Below are positions 17,177 to 25,676 of a stretch of 64,000 nt of DNA, one piece after another; positions within the stretch are counted from its first letter, which is position 1; each line of letters starts with the position of its first letter. The notes beneath the pieces were generated by a model that was given only the letters and a program-made list of their open reading frames with translations, ran no database searches and was not told where the DNA came from. A program made the position numbers and the translations under genes. Origin of the DNA: Mucilaginibacter sp. L3T2-6 (GTDB taxonomy: Bacteria > Bacteroidota > Bacteroidia > Sphingobacteriales > Sphingobacteriaceae); NCBI RefSeq assembly GCF_030519355.1, contig NZ_JAUMKC010000007.1, forward strand, positions 1 through 64,000, read 5' to 3'.

Positions 17177-17596
17177 ATGAAAAATGTATTAGTGCTTTGC
17201 ACCGGTAACAGTTGCCGAAGCCAGATAGCTGAAGGATACCTGCGATATTTTGCAGGAGATAAAATTAAAGCATACAGCGCAGGCATTGAAACGCATGGCG
17301 TTAACCCTAGGGCTGTCGAAATTATGAAACAGGACGGCGTAGATATATCCAGCCATACATCAAACAACATTGACGAGTACCTGGATATTAAATTTGATTA
17401 TATAATAACTGTTTGCGACAACGCGAAAGAGAGCTGTCCTTACTTTCCCTCAAATGGAGTTAAGCTGCATTATAACTTCCCTGATCCGGCTAAGGCCAAC
17501 GGTACGGAAGATGAAATTATGATGGAATTCAGGAAGGTTCGTGATATGATTAAGGCTTATATCCACGACTTTGCCGAACAATATATTAAACCCTGA
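17177..17596 (+). CDS. arsC: Arsenate reductase, thioredoxin-coupled (LMW-PTP fold)
   Basis: Reduces arsenate to arsenite in the cytoplasm. The 139-residue protein has the phosphatase-like loop CTGNSCRS with nucleophile Cys8 (CX5R). The redox pair Cys80 and Cys87 (VCDNAKESC) keeps the 7-residue spacing of S. aureus ArsC Cys82/Cys89. This marks it as the thioredoxin-dependent type, not the glutaredoxin-dependent type. It is the last gene of the arsenic operon and ends 5 bp from the convergent protease gene. Confidence 0.95.
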   Translation: MKNVLVLCTGNSCRSQIAEGYLRYFAGDKIKAYSAGIETHGVNPRAVEIMKQDGVDISSHTSNNIDEYLDIKFDYIITVCDNAKESCPYFPSNGVKLHYNFPDPAKANGTEDEIMMEFRKVRDMIKAYIHDFAEQYIKP

Positions 17597-17601
17597 TCAC
17601 G

Positions 17602-18864
17602 CTATATTCGTCGCTTCAGCGTCAGCAAAACATCGTCCTTTTTACCGTCGTGGTAGACCTCCAGTAAAAAGTTGCGCCCGTTTTGCGACTTGAACAGGTT
17701 GTCGATTTGCTCAATGCTCATGTTCTTAACTGGCTTTATGTTGATGGCAAGTATCTCGTCGCCTTTTTCCAGGCCTATCTGGTCAGCAGGAGAGCCGGGT
17801 TCCACACGGCTGATGATGATGCGATTTAAATCTTCACCGCCGCCATAATATTCCATACCGCTCATGTCGTGTTCATAGGGCTGGTTAAAGTTTGGCCCAG
17901 GCTTTAAATACAGAGCACTGTCAGGATAATCTATCACCATCGAGAAGCGCTTCATTAAACCCATGCCCAGGTTCCCGTCGCGTTTAATTGATAGCTTTTT
18001 AAATTGCTCGCCCTGGGGGAATGATGTAATCAGGTTTTTTATTTTGAACTTTCCAATATCAAGCTCCGCAATCCTGCCCAAAAAGCCGCTTACTGGCCCC
18101 GTAAGTCCAACACCAAGATTAGCAGTTATATGTTTTGCGGGCAAGCCTTTACCTTCAGATATGTTTTCGAGCGAAAGCGCGTGCCCGGCGCCAATGTCAA
18201 GCACCAGCTTATTGTCGGCCTTATGCCCGTCTGTAAAAGTAACTTTGGCCTTCACATATGGCTTTCTGTCCTCTACCGACATATGTACTTTCGTCCCATT
18301 TTTCTGCCGTTTTATATCCTTGGGTCTCCAAACCGAGAGAGTGCTGTCTGCATAATCAATTTTAACCGCCAGGTTATTAAAAAACTCGTAACCCAATAAC
18401 CCGTGAATAGGCATGCCAGCATAATTGGAAAGGCCGAAATGATCCGTCTTTAATATTGCGGCAGCAACGTCGTAGCTCCGTAAGCTCCGCACGCGAATAT
18501 CCAATGCCGATGTGGCGTAGGCTTCGTAATCGTCTCCCTCGCCTATGCCGGCAATCTTTAGTGTCCGCCTGTTCGGGATATTCAATGAATCTACCAGTTT
18601 AGGATCGGTTATCAGCATTAGCCCCACGCCGGTGTCTAAAATAAAATTAAAAGGACCCTTATTATTAATATTCAATTGAATGATGATCATCTCCCTTACC
18701 ATTTTAAACGGTATGGTAACATGCTTGCGCTTATCGGTAAAATCAAAATATTGGGCATTGGCCGCAAAACCCCAGCAGCAAAATAATAAGAGCAGAACAA
18801 GGAAACGCAACGCAAAACTTCGATGGTGCGCGCTTTTTATATTATGAGATGATATGATCAACAA
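17602..18864 (-). CDS. Retropepsin-like aspartyl protease with PDZ domain
   Basis: An exported 420-residue protein with an N-terminal hydrophobic signal segment (about 18-37, ending ANAQ). Two retropepsin-like halves follow: the first has the catalytic FILDTGVG (about 76-83), the second LVLDIGAGHALS (about 220-231), where the usual Thr is Ile. A PDZ domain follows (about 340-410, ISRVEPGSPADQIGLEKGDEILAIN). This architecture is common in Bacteroidota; targets are unknown. It converges with arsC and is divergent from the PBP4-type gene across 52 bp. Whether the second half is catalytic or structural cannot be decided here. Confidence 0.88.
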   Translation of the reverse strand: MLIISSHNIKSAHHRSFALRFLVLLLLFCCWGFAANAQYFDFTDKRKHVTIPFKMVREMIIIQLNINNKGPFNFILDTGVGLMLITDPKLVDSLNIPNRRTLKIAGIGEGDDYEAYATSALDIRVRSLRSYDVAAAILKTDHFGLSNYAGMPIHGLLGYEFFNNLAVKIDYADSTLSVWRPKDIKRQKNGTKVHMSVEDRKPYVKAKVTFTDGHKADNKLVLDIGAGHALSLENISEGKGLPAKHITANLGVGLTGPVSGFLGRIAELDIGKFKIKNLITSFPQGEQFKKLSIKRDGNLGMGLMKRFSMVIDYPDSALYLKPGPNFNQPYEHDMSGMEYYGGGEDLNRIIISRVEPGSPADQIGLEKGDEILAINIKPVKNMSIEQIDNLFKSQNGRNFLLEVYHDGKKDDVLLTLKRRI

Positions 18865-18916
18865 CGGTTATATTTGGTGACTAAAAGTACGGATTAATCG
18901 CATAAAATTAACACGG

Positions 18917-20242
18917 ATGCAACTAAAACTACATGTACCAATAACGCTGTTTTGCTGGTTATTGGTATTTTTTTGCACCTCCTGCGCCTATAACACAAGG
19001 CGAGCAAAAATAAAAAGGCAGTTTACGCATAGTGCATTATTGAGGGGTCATTTTACAGGATTTGCCCTGTTCGATCTGGATGACCACAAAATGGTGTACG
19101 AATTGAATAGCGATAAGTATTTTAACCCGGCATCAAACACTAAGCTTTTTACCTTTTATGCCAGTCTGAAAATGCTGGGCGATTCTATTCCTGCGTTGAA
19201 ATATGTTGTTCGAAACGATTCATTGATATTTTGGGGCACCGGCGATCCTTCGTTTTTACACAGCGATTTAAAAGGGGTAAAAGGCTACAGCCTTTTAAAA
19301 AACAGCGGCAAAAACATTTATTACTCGCCGGTAAGCTATACCGGAAACCTTTATGGTCCGGGTTGGGCATGGGACGATTATAACGACTATTACCAGGCCG
19401 AGATAAACGACCTGCCGCTGGAAAATAATGTGGCCCTGATTTATGCCGATGAACACGATTCACTGCAAATAAAACCTGGATACCTGAGAAAGCATTTAAA
19501 ATGCGACAGCGCCTACCGTCCGGCTAAATTTCATATCAGGCGCGATATCTTAAGCAATACCTTTTTTTATCCTTTTATGGCGTTACCAAAAGGTTTTAAG
19601 CAGGAAGTGCCCTGGAAAACCGGCGCCGAACTAACTGCGGAATTATTACAGGACACACTAAAGATGCCGGTAACCATTGTCCATCAACCGTTGCCGGCAG
19701 ACGCAAAGGTACTTTACAACACTAATGCCGATACGGTTTACCGCCATATGCTGCAGCCCAGCGATAATTATATTGCCGAGCAACTGTTGCTGGCTTGTTC
19801 ATCCACAAAGTTTAACACACTCAATACCGATTCGGTTATCAACTACGCAAAAAAAAATTTACTGAACGATCTGCCTGATGCGCCTGTTTGGGTCGATGGC
19901 TCAGGACTTTCACGCTATAACCTGTTTACTCCCCGGAGTATAATAAAATTATTATGTAAGATACAGGAGGCAGTTAATAACGAAGAGCTGCTGCACAGCA
20001 TGCTGGCGTCGGGAGGTTCATCGGGTACAGTAAAAAATGCATACATTACGGCAAAAGGCCAGCCGTTCGTATGGTTAAAAACAGGCTCTTTCTCTAACAA
20101 CTATAACCAGAGCGGTTATCTTGTTACTAAAAAAGGCCGACGCTTTGCATTCGTATTCATGAACAACAACTTTACTGAGCCCACGAGGATGATTCGCGAT
20201 GAAATGGTGAGAATTGTTACATTTATACATGATGGGTATTGA
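18917..20242 (+). CDS. dacB: D-alanyl-D-alanine carboxypeptidase (PBP4/DacB, S13)
   Basis: A periplasmic peptidoglycan enzyme that trims or cleaves D-Ala-containing crosslinks. The 441-residue protein shows the three penicillin-binding motifs: SxxK in PASNTK (Ser about 73, Lys 76), SxN in PSDNYIAEQ, and KTG in WLKTGSFSNN. The N-terminal signal ends around a possible lipobox (CTSC, Cys about 23), so it may be membrane-anchored. It converges with the YihY gene. Together with the VanX-type dipeptidase and the LD-carboxypeptidase in this window it fits a cell-wall turnover theme. Confidence 0.92.
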   Translation: MQLKLHVPITLFCWLLVFFCTSCAYNTRRAKIKRQFTHSALLRGHFTGFALFDLDDHKMVYELNSDKYFNPASNTKLFTFYASLKMLGDSIPALKYVVRNDSLIFWGTGDPSFLHSDLKGVKGYSLLKNSGKNIYYSPVSYTGNLYGPGWAWDDYNDYYQAEINDLPLENNVALIYADEHDSLQIKPGYLRKHLKCDSAYRPAKFHIRRDILSNTFFYPFMALPKGFKQEVPWKTGAELTAELLQDTLKMPVTIVHQPLPADAKVLYNTNADTVYRHMLQPSDNYIAEQLLLACSSTKFNTLNTDSVINYAKKNLLNDLPDAPVWVDGSGLSRYNLFTPRSIIKLLCKIQEAVNNEELLHSMLASGGSSGTVKNAYITAKGQPFVWLKTGSFSNNYNQSGYLVTKKGRRFAFVFMNNNFTEPTRMIRDEMVRIVTFIHDGY

Positions 20243-20283
20243 TTAATCAGGTTACCATCCGCTACTTACTTAAGTCTTATCAG

Positions 20284-21288
20284 CTACGGTCCCTCCTTCT
20301 TCACAGGTTTCAATGCCCCCTTTAAATCAGGGTTTTGGGCGGGCAGCGTTGAAACGTCCTTTAGTATCTCGGTTTGCTGTACATGCACGGCATAGTCGGC
20401 AGGCTCAATACGGCTGCCAATGGCTTCTGCATACACCTGTGTAAACTCGGCGCCAATATACAATATCGCCGCTGTGTAGTATATCCACAAAAGTATCACC
20501 ATGATAGACCCTGCCGCGCCGTAAGCCGAGCTTTTGGCGGTGTACTGAATATACAGACTGATAAGATACTGGCCCAATACAAAAAGGATTGCGGTGAAGA
20601 ACGCCCCCATTCTTACATCCCGCCATTTTATCTTCACGTCGGGCAAAACTTTAAAGATGATACCAAACAGCACCGTAATGATAATCAGATTAATGCCAAG
20701 GTTAACCAAATTGATAAGCAGTTTGGTAACCACCGGCAAAAAGTGTGTCACCCAATCGCTGAGGGCACTCATTATTACACCAACGATCAGCGATGCCAAC
20801 AGTAAAAAACCGAGGCTAATAATTAATGAAAAGGAAATAAAACGATTTTGAACAAGCCTTAGCCAGCCCTTTTTGGGCTTTGCTTTTACGCGCCAGATGA
20901 TATTCAGTGAATCTTGTATCTCTACAAAAGTGCTGCTGGCGCCTAATAGTAAAGTTACGATGCCTATGGTAACTGCAATGTGCGATTTACCTGAAAGTGC
21001 CAGATTTTTTAAAATATCTTGTATCTGCAGCGCGGCTTGTGAACCCACATAATGCGCTATCTGAGGGTAGAGCCGGTGGGTGGCAGCGTCGTGCCCCCAA
21101 ACCAAACCCGCAATAGATATAATAAGAAAAAGTAGTGGCGCTATAGAAAAGATGGTGTAATACGCGAGCGAGGCACTTAATTTCAGCCCGTTATCATTGA
21201 TGAACCCCATAAAGGTTGCCACCAATATCTTCCACCATTCTTTTAAATATCCTGTGCTGAAAACTTTCATGCCTTTTTGAAATGCCAT
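20284..21288 (-). CDS. YihY/BrkB-family inner membrane protein
   Basis: A 334-residue polytopic membrane protein of the YihY/UPF0761 family. The N-terminus carries GYLKEWWKILVATFMGFINDNG and ASLAYYTIFSIAPLLF, hallmark segments of the family. About six transmembrane helices follow, with the conserved GAAGSIMVILLWIYYTAAILYIGAEF near the C-terminus. The acidic and Lys-rich tail is cytosolic. The family was once misannotated as RNase BN; its true role is unsettled, with transport suggested. No operon partner is evident. Confidence 0.92.
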   Translation of the reverse strand: MAFQKGMKVFSTGYLKEWWKILVATFMGFINDNGLKLSASLAYYTIFSIAPLLFLIISIAGLVWGHDAATHRLYPQIAHYVGSQAALQIQDILKNLALSGKSHIAVTIGIVTLLLGASSTFVEIQDSLNIIWRVKAKPKKGWLRLVQNRFISFSLIISLGFLLLASLIVGVIMSALSDWVTHFLPVVTKLLINLVNLGINLIIITVLFGIIFKVLPDVKIKWRDVRMGAFFTAILFVLGQYLISLYIQYTAKSSAYGAAGSIMVILLWIYYTAAILYIGAEFTQVYAEAIGSRIEPADYAVHVQQTEILKDVSTLPAQNPDLKGALKPVKKEGP

Positions 21289-21374
21289 CGCAAATACAAT
21301 TTACCGTCCCTTTTCAATTGTTTTTATAACAATATTTTGCAGGCAAAAATGTTTGCAGGAAGTTTTTAATAACA

Positions 21375-22055
21375 TTAAATGACAGAAAACGGGACGTCTA
21401 GTAAAGGGTATTTATTCCACCCGTTAAAATCATAATGCCACCACTCTGTCGCTATTACTTTAAAGCCATGCGCTTGCATAACGCCTTTTAATAACTCACG
21501 ATTTTCAATCTGTTTAGGCGATAAGCCGGTATAGTTAGCGGCCGCTTTTTTGCTGAAACTGTCGAAACCGGTAGGCATATCAAGTTCTTTGCCTGTTTTC
21601 AGATCAATAAGGCTAAGGTCGATTGCGCAGCCGCGGTTATGCTTAGAACCTTTACGAGGATCAGCAACAAAATTGGTATCGCGGGCGGTCTCATAAAATT
21701 TAACAGTGATAGCGTACGGACGATAAGCATCGTAAATTTTAAGCCCGAGCCCTCTTGCTTTCAAATCGTCCTGCACGGCTTTCAGTGCTAAAACTACAGG
21801 TAACCTTGCAAAAGCCCTGGCCTGCGGATACATCACCTTGTGTGTAAAATTATTAGTGGTAGCGTAGCGAATATCGAGCGCTATACCCGGAATATACTTA
21901 TTGATCTCGGCCAACCGGGTTTCAGGGTGCTTTTTTACATCGGCGGCATATTGCTTAGTACCCATTACTTTCCCACTGCCGATATATTTATAATGTTGTG
22001 CCGAAGCTATTTTTAAAGTAAATAACAGGAATAAAGTTAGTGTAAGGTGTTTCAT
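21375..22055 (-). CDS. D-alanyl-D-alanine dipeptidase (M15D, VanX type)
   Basis: A zinc dipeptidase that would hydrolyse free D-Ala-D-Ala, most likely for peptidoglycan recycling. The 226 residues have a signal peptide (about 1-19, SAQ). They carry the zinc-site motif GSKHNRGCAIDLSL (His and Asp ligands) and EWWHYDF (third His plus catalytic Glu), which define the M15D family. It follows alanine dehydrogenase by 2 nt on the same strand. The pair could together release and deaminate alanine, though the dehydrogenase uses L-alanine and a racemase would be needed. There is no vanA/vanH, so vancomycin resistance is not implied. Confidence 0.92.
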   Translation of the reverse strand: MKHLTLTLFLLFTLKIASAQHYKYIGSGKVMGTKQYAADVKKHPETRLAEINKYIPGIALDIRYATTNNFTHKVMYPQARAFARLPVVLALKAVQDDLKARGLGLKIYDAYRPYAITVKFYETARDTNFVADPRKGSKHNRGCAIDLSLIDLKTGKELDMPTGFDSFSKKAAANYTGLSPKQIENRELLKGVMQAHGFKVIATEWWHYDFNGWNKYPLLDVPFSVI

Positions 22056-22057
22056 AA

Positions 22058-23284
22058 TCAGCGATGGGAAATGATAAGTAAATCCAGGTCCTTACACGGT
22101 ATAGAAAATCTTTCGCCGATATGTTTATTTGTTAACTGCCCTTTATAAATATAAACAGACTCGCGCATTCCGGCTCTGGCCCAAATCAAATCTTTAAGAC
22201 CGCCATGCTCCCCAATATCCAGTAATATCGGCGCAAAAATATTCGTAAGTGCGTAAGTAGCAGTACGGGCAACACGCGACGCAATGTTAGGTACACAATA
22301 ATGTATTACGTCATGTTTGCGGAAAACCGGGTGGGTATGGTTGGTTACCTCCGAAGTTTCGAAGCAGCCGCCCTGATCAATACTCACATCTATTATTACC
22401 GAATTAGGTTTCATGCGGCTAACTGTAGCTTCAGATACAATGCATGGGCTTCGGCCATCTTCAGCGCGCATGGCGCCTATGGCAACATCGCAGGTAGTGA
22501 TAGCTTTTTCAAGAACAATGGGTTGTACTACTGATGTAAATACGCGGGTACCTATATTGTTTTGCAGGCGGCGTAATTTGTAAATAGAGGGGTCGAATAC
22601 TTTGACTTCGGCACCAAGAGATATAGCAGTCCGGGCCGCGTACTCGCCCACTGTACCGGCTCCTAATATTACAATCTCAGTAGGCGGCACACCCGTTACT
22701 CCCCCAAGCATCAGGCCCTTTCCGTCAAACACGTTACTCAAATACTCGCCGGCGATGAGAATAGAAGTAGCGCCAACAATTTCGCTCATTGCACGCACCA
22801 CGCTTAAGGAGCCGCCTTCATCCCGCAGGTGCTCAAAACATAAGGCAGTGACTTTCTTATTAAGCAGTGCGTGTACTGCTTCGGCCTTCAGGGTTGAAAG
22901 TTGAAGAGCAGATATCAACTTTTGGCCGGGTTTCATCATCTCTATCTCGGCCATGGTTGGCGGGGCGATTTTTATGATGATATCGGCCTCGTAAACCTTT
23001 TTGGTATCATAAACAATTTGTGCACCCTGTTCGGAATAATCCTTATCCGAAAAATTCGCAGCCTTTCCGGCATCGCTTTCTAATATTACCTCGTGGCCGT
23101 TATTCACCAACAATGCCACAGATAACGGGGTTAACGGTATGCGGTTTTCCTGAAAGCTTACTTCTTTGGGGATACCGATGTACAGCTTGTTCTTTTTGTT
23201 TTTAACCTCCAGCATCGATTCCTGGGGCTGCATCAACGCCTGTTTGGCAAGGTCCGAAAATCCACTGTATTTCCCTGAACTCAT
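22058..23284 (-). CDS. ald: Alanine dehydrogenase (AlaDH/PNT family)
   Basis: Catalyses reversible NAD-dependent deamination of L-alanine to pyruvate and ammonia. The 408-residue protein has the AlaDH/PNT N-terminal domain with GIPKEVSFQENRIPLTP and the substrate-site lysine in EIMMKPGQ-like context. The Rossmann fold follows, with VILGAGTVGEYAARTA (about 208-223) and SIDQGGCFETSE. An N-terminal extension of about 30 residues precedes the catalytic core, which is common in Bacteroidota versions. It lies 2 nt before the D-Ala-D-Ala dipeptidase gene and 52 bp after tsaE on the same strand, so it may share transcription with both. Confidence 0.92.
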   Translation of the reverse strand: MSSGKYSGFSDLAKQALMQPQESMLEVKNKKNKLYIGIPKEVSFQENRIPLTPLSVALLVNNGHEVILESDAGKAANFSDKDYSEQGAQIVYDTKKVYEADIIIKIAPPTMAEIEMMKPGQKLISALQLSTLKAEAVHALLNKKVTALCFEHLRDEGGSLSVVRAMSEIVGATSILIAGEYLSNVFDGKGLMLGGVTGVPPTEIVILGAGTVGEYAARTAISLGAEVKVFDPSIYKLRRLQNNIGTRVFTSVVQPIVLEKAITTCDVAIGAMRAEDGRSPCIVSEATVSRMKPNSVIIDVSIDQGGCFETSEVTNHTHPVFRKHDVIHYCVPNIASRVARTATYALTNIFAPILLDIGEHGGLKDLIWARAGMRESVYIYKGQLTNKHIGERFSIPCKDLDLLIISHR

Positions 23285-23336
23285 TCTATACTAATTTCTG
23301 GCTGATGAAGTTAAGCAAAAACAGTTTAAGTTTAAA

Positions 23337-23753
23337 TTAAATTCGCTCAATTATTACGCTGCGTGAGTTATCGGGCTGAACGACTACCTCCACCTTGTTA
23401 TAGTGTTCGGGCAAAAGGTTTGGTATTTTTTCCGGCCATTCTATAAAGCAATAGGCATCCGAGTAAAAATACTCCTCATAGCCCATATCGAGTGCCTCCG
23501 TTTCGGTTTTAAGACGGTAAAAATCAAAGTGATAGATATTATTGTCCGCACTAATATATTCGTTAACTATCGAAAAAGTAGGGCTTGTAGCAGGCTCTGT
23601 TACGCCAAGCTGCCCGCATAAAGCTTTAATAAGCGTAGTTTTCCCGGCGCCCATGTCGCCATAAAATAAAAAAATGCGGCTGTCGGCGGCAGATGAAATT
23701 ATTTCATTTGCAATGAACGGCAGTTCGGCGGTGGATGTGGCTATTAGATGCAT
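23337..23753 (-). CDS. tsaE: tRNA threonylcarbamoyladenosine biosynthesis ATPase TsaE
   Basis: TsaE works with TsaB and TsaD to make t6A37 on ANN-decoding tRNAs. I chose the ATG at 23753 (MHLIATSTAELPF, 138 residues); a longer frame to 23858 adds non-family residues and runs through an inverted repeat. Walker A reads GDMGAGKTT (about 32-40), followed by the family motifs SPTFSIVNEY, YHFDFYRL and FIEWPEKI. Length is standard. It follows porX on the same strand after a 117-bp gap that holds a perfect 10-bp inverted repeat. Confidence 0.94.
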   Translation of the reverse strand: MHLIATSTAELPFIANEIISSAADSRIFLFYGDMGAGKTTLIKALCGQLGVTEPATSPTFSIVNEYISADNNIYHFDFYRLKTETEALDMGYEEYFYSDAYCFIEWPEKIPNLLPEHYNKVEVVVQPDNSRSVIIERI

Positions 23754-23767
23754 AAGACTTCCGGCAG

Positions 23768-23795
23768 ACTTACAAAGTTCTAATACTTTGTAAGT
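23768..23795. repeat. Perfect 10-8-10 inverted repeat
   Basis: ACTTACAAAG (23768-23777) and CTTTGTAAGT (23786-23795) flank an 8-nt spacer, 15 nt upstream of the tsaE ATG. There is no U-tract, so it is not an obvious terminator of porX. An operator or an mRNA hairpin is possible. Confidence 0.6.
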
Positions 23796-23870
23796 GCTAT
23801 AATTACACTTTGTTATTGCGGGGAACGAAAGCGCTCGCAATGAGAAAGCGGTCAGCAAATTTAATACTTT

Positions 23871-25424
23871 TTACTTGGGCCCGTAAACAGCAACCGGTAT
23901 AATCATTTCCTCTAAAGATATACCCCCATGCTGGAAGGTTTCGTTATAAAAATTAACAAAGTGGTTGTAGTTGTTAGGGTACACAAAGTAGCTGTCTTCC
24001 TTGGCAAATACAAAACTTGAACTTACATGCAGCTTAGGCAACATGGCATCATGCGGGTTGCGAATGTGAAACACCTCCTTTGGGTTGAAGTTAAGGTTCT
24101 TACCTTGCTTATAACGCAGGTTGGTATTGGTGTTACGGTCTCCAACGATCTTGCTTGGGTTTTTCACGCGGATCGTACCATGGTCGGTTGTAATTACCAC
24201 CCGCGCTTGCTTCGATGCCAGGAATTTTAATAAATCATACAGAGGGGAGTGCTCAAACCATGACAAGGTTAGCGAGCGATATGCCGCGTCATCGCTGGCC
24301 AGTTCGCGTATCATCTGCATGTCGGTGCGTGCATGGCTCAGCATATCCACAAAGTTATACACCACCACGTTTAGCTCATTTTGCATCAGGTTGCTTACAG
24401 ACTCGTTGAGCGCACGGCCCTCATCTATATTCAAAATTTTTGTGTATGAGTGTTTTACATCCCGGCGCAGTACGCGTTTAATCTGGTCTGTTAAAAATTC
24501 ACCCTCATAAAGGTTTTTGCCGCCCTCGTCCTCATCATTCTGCCACATTTCGGGATACCGCTTTTCCATGTCCAGCGGCATAAGGCCCGAGAATATGGCA
24601 TTACGGGCATATTGAGTTGCAGTAGGCAATATGCTATAATAAGTATCTTCGTCCTCCAGGCGGAAATAGTCTGTTATAATAGTATTAATAATTCTGAACT
24701 GGTCATAACGGAGGTTATCAATCAAAATAAAAAATACCGGGCCTTTACCGTCAAGCAGTGGAAACACTTTCTTTTTCAAAAGTTGCGATGAGTTAACCGG
24801 CGCATTTTCGGGCTCTTTCAACCAGCGCAGATAATTTTTTTCGATGAATTTGCAAAACTGTACATTAGCCTCTGCTTTTTGCAGCGTAAGTATTTCGTGC
24901 ATACCAGCGTCTTCCAGCTTTTCGAGGCTAAGCTCCCAGTAAATAAGCTTTTTGTACACATCCACCCACTCCTGGTAGCTCAGGTTATCGTTCAGCGTCA
25001 TGCCTAAGTTACGGAAATCCTGCTGGTAGGCCATGGTGGTTTTCTCCGTAACGAGGCGCTTATTCTCGGTAAGCTTTTTAATGGTGAGCTGTATCTGTTT
25101 CGGGTTTACCGGTTTAATCAGGTAGTCGTCAATCTTGGAGCCAATGGCATCCTCCATCAAATATTCTTCCTCGTTTTTGGTGATGAGTACAATCGGCACA
25201 TCATTGTTGATATTCTTTATTTGTGACAATGTCTCCAGGCCGGTAAGGCCGGGCATGTTTTCGTCCAGAAAAACCAGGTCGAAATGGTTATTTTTGAATG
25301 CGTCGACCGCATCGTTGCCATTAGTAACAGTAGTGACTTTGTAGCCTTTTTCGGTTAAAAAAAGTATATGTGGCTTTAAAAGGTCGATTTCGTCATCGGC
25401 CCATAAAATATTGGTATCCTGCAT
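23871..25424 (-). CDS. porX: PorX-type response regulator with PglZ domain
   Basis: A two-component response regulator that, with the sensor PorY, controls type IX secretion genes in Bacteroidota. The 517-residue protein has an N-terminal receiver domain (phospho-acceptor Asp54 in LVFLDENMPG). A helical linker follows, then a C-terminal PglZ domain of the alkaline phosphatase superfamily with metal-site segments FFILIDNLRYDQ, YNFVDMLSHARTDM and VITTDHGTIRVK. In PorX the PglZ domain has been shown to be a zinc enzyme acting on small oligonucleotides; that activity is inferred here from homology. No porY or sigP lies beside it. It precedes tsaE. Confidence 0.94.
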   Translation of the reverse strand: MQDTNILWADDEIDLLKPHILFLTEKGYKVTTVTNGNDAVDAFKNNHFDLVFLDENMPGLTGLETLSQIKNINNDVPIVLITKNEEEYLMEDAIGSKIDDYLIKPVNPKQIQLTIKKLTENKRLVTEKTTMAYQQDFRNLGMTLNDNLSYQEWVDVYKKLIYWELSLEKLEDAGMHEILTLQKAEANVQFCKFIEKNYLRWLKEPENAPVNSSQLLKKKVFPLLDGKGPVFFILIDNLRYDQFRIINTIITDYFRLEDEDTYYSILPTATQYARNAIFSGLMPLDMEKRYPEMWQNDEDEGGKNLYEGEFLTDQIKRVLRRDVKHSYTKILNIDEGRALNESVSNLMQNELNVVVYNFVDMLSHARTDMQMIRELASDDAAYRSLTLSWFEHSPLYDLLKFLASKQARVVITTDHGTIRVKNPSKIVGDRNTNTNLRYKQGKNLNFNPKEVFHIRNPHDAMLPKLHVSSSFVFAKEDSYFVYPNNYNHFVNFYNETFQHGGISLEEMIIPVAVYGPK

Positions 25425-25676
25425 GGTAATATAATATTATTTATTCTGAACCGGGATTAAACCTATTAGCTGATTTACCGAAGTGTCCTGAATCTTTCTA
25501 AAATCTGTGGGATCACTGCTAAATCAATGCAATCGTTTTAAAACCGGTAAAATCAAAGAAATATAACTACAAAACACGGGTTTTTGTTACGGATTTTTAA
25601 ATGATTAACATAAATTAACAATTAAAAGACAGGCCTTTTACCATTATTTAACATTTTTGCACAGCTAAGGAACACA

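Noticed and set aside
21375..22055. VanX-type dipeptidase as vancomycin resistance
   Set aside because: No vanA or vanH homologue is present, and the enzyme is exported and coupled to alanine dehydrogenase, so recycling is more likely.
25441..25560. Possible repeat of ATC-containing words upstream of the HD gene
   Set aside because: The spacing (9, 11, 9 nt) is irregular, so I could not support it as part of the heptad class.
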